DNA from: Turnera subulata
Taxonomy: Eukaryota; Streptophyta; Magnoliopsida; Malpighiales; Passifloraceae
Assembly (NCBI GenBank): GCA_028386065.3
Contig: JAKUCV010000256.1
Coordinates: forward strand, 4,195-68,194
Length of the DNA: 64,000 nt
Direction of reading: 5' to 3'
Below, one piece after another: positions 62,136 to 64,000 of the stretch. The notes under the pieces were generated by a model, which made no database searches, was not told where the DNA came from, and saw nothing but the letters and a program-made list of their open reading frames with translations. The position numbers were made by a program, and so were the translations under genes. The stretch's first letter is position 1. Each line of letters begins with the position of its first letter.

Positions 62136-64000
62136 TGTAACGCCCCGAATTTTCATAATTTGATTTTTTGAAATTTTTCGAAATTTTTATTCCAATTTTA
62201 CCCTTGAGGTAATTTTCGAGTTTTAGTCGAGAAAATAAATTATTATGCCTTGGAAATGTAAATTTAAGGTTGGTATTGTCCATGGTTCGAGTCCCGTGGG
62301 AAACAGATTCGAGATCGGGGAGAAACGCGAGGATTAACGTGGGCACTAGTGAAACTACGTTGTTTTGGGAACTGTTTTAAAAAAAAAAAAGAAGCGAGTC
62401 AACAGGGCGGGTTGACCGCGCCCAGCCGAACGACGCGTCGTTTGGGCTGGCGGGTCAAGCCCTAAAAACCCTTCTTCCTCTTTTCTTTTCTTCACTTTTC
62501 TTTTTCTTATTCTACTTTCTTCCCCTAGCCGCCGCCTACCTCCAACCCTCCTCTTCTTCCTCTTTTCGTTCTCCCCCTCCCTTCTTCCTCTCTTCCTACT
62601 CCTCCTCATTATTTTCCTCTTCTTCCTCTCTTCCTCCTTGGGTCTGTTCGATTCTTCTCCATTCCCGGCTGCCGTTCTCATCGCAGCCGCCACCGCGGGT
62701 TGTAGAGGAAGCCGAGACGAAGGACGGGCTTGGTGCAGGGCCGACGAGGATCGCCTCCGATAAGCACCGCCGCCCCTAATCTCCTTTTCGTTCTCGTTTT
62801 CTTTTGGGTCCTTTGTGTTGATGGATTTTGTTGTTGATGTGTTGGTTGTGTGCTGTTGGGTTGTGACCGGGGGCGTGCTTGTGCGTGCGTCGTTGGCTGT
62901 CGTGGGCGTGTGTGGTGGTGTTTGTATTGGTGGGTGCGTGTCGGGATTCGGTTCGACGGTGTTGTGGTGGTGGCTAATCGGGGTGGTTCTGGTGGTGTTT
63001 CTCCGGCAGTGGGATAGTGGGTCGTGTTCGGTGTCGCCGGGTTGCTCTGTGTGTGTGTGTTCCGTCGACAGTGAGGATCTATTTTTCCAGTGAGTGTGCC
63101 TGCAGTTTCCTTTCTTCCTCAATTCGTTTTTTGCTGTCGGATTTGCGTATTATGTTTGCAGCGAAATTGTATGGGATGGTTGTTTGGGATTGTGGCAGAT
63201 TTGTTGGGGGTAGTTATTGGGCTTCTTGTTGATTTCTGGCGAGGTCACCGGAATCCGGCGAAGGCTCAGGAATTTTCCGGCGAGGCTCGGGAATTTTCCG
63301 GCGAAGGCTCGGGTCGTTATTTCGGCATTCCACGGTATATATGGTGTATTTTAAATCTATATCCGGCATGTACTTATAAATCGGAATTGGGTTATGTAAT
63401 TAATTGTGTTTAGTGGAAACCGAGAGTGAGAGTAGTATGAGGCCGGTAATTTACCAACACGGGTAGAACCTTAGGCCGGGAATCGTTGGGATCGAATTGA
63501 CCTTGGACTTAAGTAACGGGCTTTGAGCCCAATCCTATACTTGGATAACTAAGGACTTAAGAAACGAGCCTTAGACCCGGAAATTGAATTTAGTCTTAGA
63601 TTGGGCTTTAGGCCGTAAACTCGAAAAGGACATAATGGGTGGGCCATAGGCCCGGGAGCTACTTTTGGACTTAGTTGGGCTTAAGCCCGGTAAACCTTAG
63701 CTCCCGATACTTGGAGTTTTGGTGAGAGAACATTAAGTCGGGTTTAGACCCGGGAATTTCATAACTGGCTAACTAGGGACGGGTTTAACTGAGTTGAGCA
63801 TATAGGTACCATGCATGCACAGTTGTGATTATTGTTTTGTAATTTGTTGTGTGTGCCGGTATTCAGGCACGGGTAATACCTCGGGAGCTGGAGGATCTGT
63901 TTTGGGAAAAACTCCACTGGACAAACGTCGTTGAGGTGACTTTATACGTCTTTTTATGTCTGTATGCATGAGCTTGTTGGATTGGTTTGTTTGAGTTGCA
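62136..64000 (+). repeat. 5' part of a long Ty3/gypsy-type LTR
   Basis: Begins TGTAACGCCCCGAATTTTC, a common start of plant gypsy-type LTRs, and runs past the window end. Its start is the inverted counterpart of the ends at 384 and 1995. 62460-62650 is a C/T-rich stretch. The interior has GC-rich DNA, repeats of GGAATTTTCCGGCGA (63260-63305) and a series of hairpins (63518-63752). The 255-residue frame at 62355-63122 on the minus strand is a low-complexity shadow. The internal domain and other LTR lie outside the window. Confidence 0.6.
63518..63752 (+). repeat. Series of short hairpins in the LTR
   Basis: GGGCTTTGAGCCC (63518), GGGCTTTAGGCC (63603), GGGCCATAGGCCC (63641), GGGCTTAAGCCC (63677) and CGGGTTTAGACCCG (63739) are all inverted repeats with short loops, alternating with related diverged words. 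Confidence 0.8.

Noticed and set aside
62280..62300. GGTTCGAGTCC, like a tRNA B box
   Set aside because: No A box, acceptor stem or anticodon arm at the right distance; it lies inside the LTR.
62355..63122. 255-residue frame on the minus strand
   Set aside because: Low-complexity Arg/Lys/Thr-rich translation of a C/T-rich and GT-rich LTR; no domain, no introns, inside a repeat.

Overview
This is nuclear DNA from a flowering plant, almost certainly a eudicot. The evidence is genes split by short GT-AG introns, AT-rich intergenic DNA, plant-only families (CYP707A, SIAMESE-related CDK inhibitors, NAC, family-1 glycosyltransferases) and plant LTR retrotransposons. The species cannot be fixed from sequence alone.

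Layout. 1-1995: 3' parts of long Ty3/gypsy-type LTRs with internal tandem repeats. 4980-5219 (-): a small intronless SMR-type cyclin-dependent kinase inhibitor. 11722-16869 (+): an intact eight-exon CYP707A, abscisic acid 8'-hydroxylase. 18913-22083 (+): a Copia element that has lost its 5' half but keeps its target-site duplication. 24416-30125 (-): a complete young Tnt1-like Copia element with two LTRs, primer-binding site, one open gag-pol frame and a 5-bp target duplication; its pol carries an exact in-frame 65-codon duplication. 31254-36080 (+): an eight-exon mitochondrial m-AAA protease of the FTSH3/FTSH10 type. 37550-39111 (+): an eight-exon HAD-type phosphatase similar to pyrimidine 5'-nucleotidases.

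39400-58000 is the most unusual part. Three related intronless UGT-like genes lie on the minus strand: two intact (42515-43837, 50312-51589) and one 5' fragment with broken frame (57030-57518). All three lack the catalytic histidine of family-1 glycosyltransferases. The two that keep a PSPG box have also lost its first tryptophan and its asparagine. Similar noncoding blocks recur downstream of each copy, so whole units were duplicated. A hAT-like nonautonomous transposon, a NAC gene cut off inside its first exon but with a good TATA box, and a 199-bp solo LTR lie between the copies.

62136-64000: the 5' part of a long gypsy-type LTR begins and runs out of the window; it carries a series of small hairpins.

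The genes do not form a pathway. CYP707A acts in ABA breakdown, the FtsH protease in mitochondrial protein quality control, SMR in cell-cycle arrest, and the UGT-like proteins have no assignable reaction. No CRISPR, rRNA or convincing tRNA gene was seen.
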